A stretch of 64,000 nt of DNA from Suilimivivens sp964614185 (GTDB lineage Bacteria; Bacillota; Clostridia; Lachnospirales; Lachnospiraceae). The position numbers were made by a program, and so were the translations under genes. Shown piece after piece: positions 62,983 to 64,000 of the stretch (position 1 is the stretch's first letter; each line of letters begins with the position of its first letter). Below the pieces are notes generated by a model. That model had not been told where the DNA came from. It worked only from the letters and a program-made list of their open reading frames with translations, and made no database searches. The stretch is from the NCBI GenBank assembly GCA_964614185.1, contig CAZTKJ010000001.1:77144-141143 (forward strand), written 5' to 3'.

Positions 62983-63011
62983 ATTATACTACAAAAAAAT
63001 ACAAATCACAA
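62983..63011 (-). promoter_or_regulatory. Sigma-A type promoter for glgP, inside the ileS terminator
   Basis: Minus strand: TTGTGA (complement of 63006-63011), a 17-base spacer with a T-run, TATAAT (complement of 62983-62988). The spacer is the U-tract of the ileS terminator, so one stretch serves both. The leader is about 55 bases. Confidence 0.68.
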
Positions 63012-63041
63012 GGCGCAGATGCCACAAGCAGCACCTGCGCC
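62993..63041 (-). terminator. Probable Rho-independent terminator of ileS
   Basis: Stem GGCGCAG (63012-63018) with CTGCGCC (63035-63041), extendable inward with one mismatch, then TTGTGATTTGTA and seven T on the minus strand (complement of 62993-62999). The T-run is about 12 bases from the stem, which makes it a moderate terminator. It lies about 22 bases past the ileS stop. Confidence 0.65.
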
Positions 63042-63062
63042 CATAGATTTTATGATCTGTTT

Positions 63063-64000
63063 TTATACTTTTTCAATGGAAATAACAGCTTTTTCACCGT
63101 TGATATTCCATTCTTTGCTGACAGCCAGCTCTGTATCTGTCAGAATTTCTTTCGCCAGTACTTTCTCTGAAATAGCTGTCCTGTTATTATTTACAACAGC
63201 TGCAACCTTTTCATTTCCGCTAACTGCCACCTTGATGCGATCCATCACTTCAAAGTCTGCTTCTTTACGCATAGTCTGAATCTTACTGATGACCTCGGAT
63301 ACAAAGCCTTCCTCGATCAATGCAGGTGTCAGATTCGTATCAAGAACTACAGTGACATAGTTATCGGCTTCCGTTACAAATCCTTCCTTCTGACTCATTT
63401 CGATAAGCAGATCTTCCTCGGACAAGAATATCTCCGTACCGCTTACATCAAATACAAGGGCTCCCTTTGCTTTTAATTCATCCATGGCCGCATTGCCGTC
63501 AAGTCCTGACAGGTATTCCCTGATGCCGCCAAGCTGTTTGCCGTATTTAGGTCCTACCGTGCGGAGCTGAGGTTTAAAGCTGTAGCTTGTAAACTCTCTT
63601 ACATCATCGGTAAAGATTACCTGCTTTACATTTAATTCGTCTTCAATAATATTCTTAAAGAAATCATCCAGTGTATGCTCTGCCTTTACAAACATGGTGC
63701 CGATAGGCTGACGATTCTTGATATTGGCCGCATTACGGGCTGCACGACCCATAACTACAATAGCAAGAGATGCTTCCATGCTCTCTTCCAGCTTTTTATC
63801 GATCATGCTTTCATCTGCTGTAGGGAAATCGCACAAGTGGATGCTTTCAGGTGCCTCTTTATCCACACTTCTTACCATATTCTGATAGATTTCTTCCGTC
63901 ATAAAGGGAACCATGGGGGCTGCGCACTTGCAGATCTCCGTCAAAGCAGTATAAAGGGTCATATAAGCATTGATCTTATCCTGCTCCATTCCTTTTGCCC
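63063..64000 (-). CDS. ileS: Isoleucyl-tRNA synthetase, C-terminal part (truncated by window)
   Basis: About 310 C-terminal residues are visible; the gene runs off the right edge and stays open to base 64000. The anticodon-binding domain shows ICKCAAPMVPFMTEEIYQNMV and AARNAANIKNRQPI. The end (VFDVSGTEIFLSEEDLLIE through ALIEEGFVSEVISKIQTMRKEADF) matches the DUF5915-like tail of type-2 bacterial IleRS, which often resists mupirocin. It charges tRNA-Ile in the cytoplasm. This is a housekeeping gene and marks the right border of the accessory glycan region. Confidence 0.93.
   Translation of the reverse strand, partial: AKGMEQDKINAYMTLYTALTEICKCAAPMVPFMTEEIYQNMVRSVDKEAPESIHLCDFPTADESMIDKKLEESMEASLAIVVMGRAARNAANIKNRQPIGTMFVKAEHTLDDFFKNIIEDELNVKQVIFTDDVREFTSYSFKPQLRTVGPKYGKQLGGIREYLSGLDGNAAMDELKAKGALVFDVSGTEIFLSEEDLLIEMSQKEGFVTEADNYVTVVLDTNLTPALIEEGFVSEVISKIQTMRKEADFEVMDRIKVAVSGNEKVAAVVNNNRTAISEKVLAKEILTDTELAVSKEWNINGEKAVISIEKV

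Noticed and set aside
1..64000. tRNA, rRNA, CRISPR arrays, insertion sequences, phage genes, riboswitches
   Set aside because: I looked for characteristic patterns by eye and saw none that I could support; short structured RNAs could still be missed without a covariance search.

Overview
The window looks like a chromosomal segment of a low-to-moderate GC member of the Bacillota, most likely a gut-type Lachnospiraceae (Clostridia). This is inferred from the Shine-Dalgarno-led genes, the sigma-A type promoters, the type-2 isoleucyl-tRNA synthetase with a DUF5915-like C-terminus, the double-domain polyphosphate:AMP phosphotransferase next to glycogen phosphorylase, and the style of the glycan genes. 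The species cannot be told from the sequence alone. No tRNA, rRNA, CRISPR array, insertion sequence or phage gene was seen, and no gene-free stretch exceeds about 215 bases.

About 57 kb (18-57583) is one very large surface-glycan locus. Nearly all of it is read on the minus strand, from about 53.4 kb down to the left edge, with tightly spaced or overlapping genes. In transcription order it holds: (a) a GT52/sialyltransferase-like gene, divergent from a plus-strand pseudaminic-acid operon (pseF, a PLP decarboxylase, pseI, pseG); (b) a PglK/MsbA-type ABC exporter, an acyltransferase and two GT-C-like membrane proteins around a WecE-type aminotransferase, a GNAT acetyltransferase, an undecaprenyl-phosphate glycosyltransferase and a DUF6020 membrane protein; (c) an O-antigen ligase/polymerase-like protein; (d) a PglF-PglE-PglC-like set followed by a PLP enzyme of the ACC-deaminase/D-cysteine desulfhydrase family, an ATP-grasp ligase and a GT4; (e) a UDP-HexNAc dehydrogenase and epimerase (WbpO/WbpP type), a cytoplasmic DUF2334 deacetylase, four GT4s and two AsnB-type amidotransferases; (f) a plus-strand MBOAT plus SGNH O-acetylation pair, bordered by a large imperfect palindrome; (g) GT11 fucosyltransferase-like genes, a second ABC exporter, GT17, DUF5672, GT2 and GT4 transferases, a second initiating phosphoglycosyltransferase, a pyruvyltransferase, a Wzx flippase and a DUF6056 membrane protein.

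Read together, the locus encodes the making, export and decoration of more than one glycan: two initiating phosphoglycosyltransferases, two ABC-type and one Wzx-type flippase, and one polymerase/ligase candidate. Likely decorations are uronamides (dehydrogenase plus AsnB), a 4-amino-4,6-dideoxy sugar, pseudaminic acid, pyruvate ketals, O-acetyl groups and fucose. The PseB/PseC/PseH and RmlA/RmlB steps, chain-length regulators and LCP ligases are not in the window.

The right end (57613-64000) is housekeeping: an ATP-grasp protein translationally coupled to polyphosphate:AMP phosphotransferase, glycogen phosphorylase, and the 3' part of ileS, all on the minus strand with recognisable terminators and promoters.
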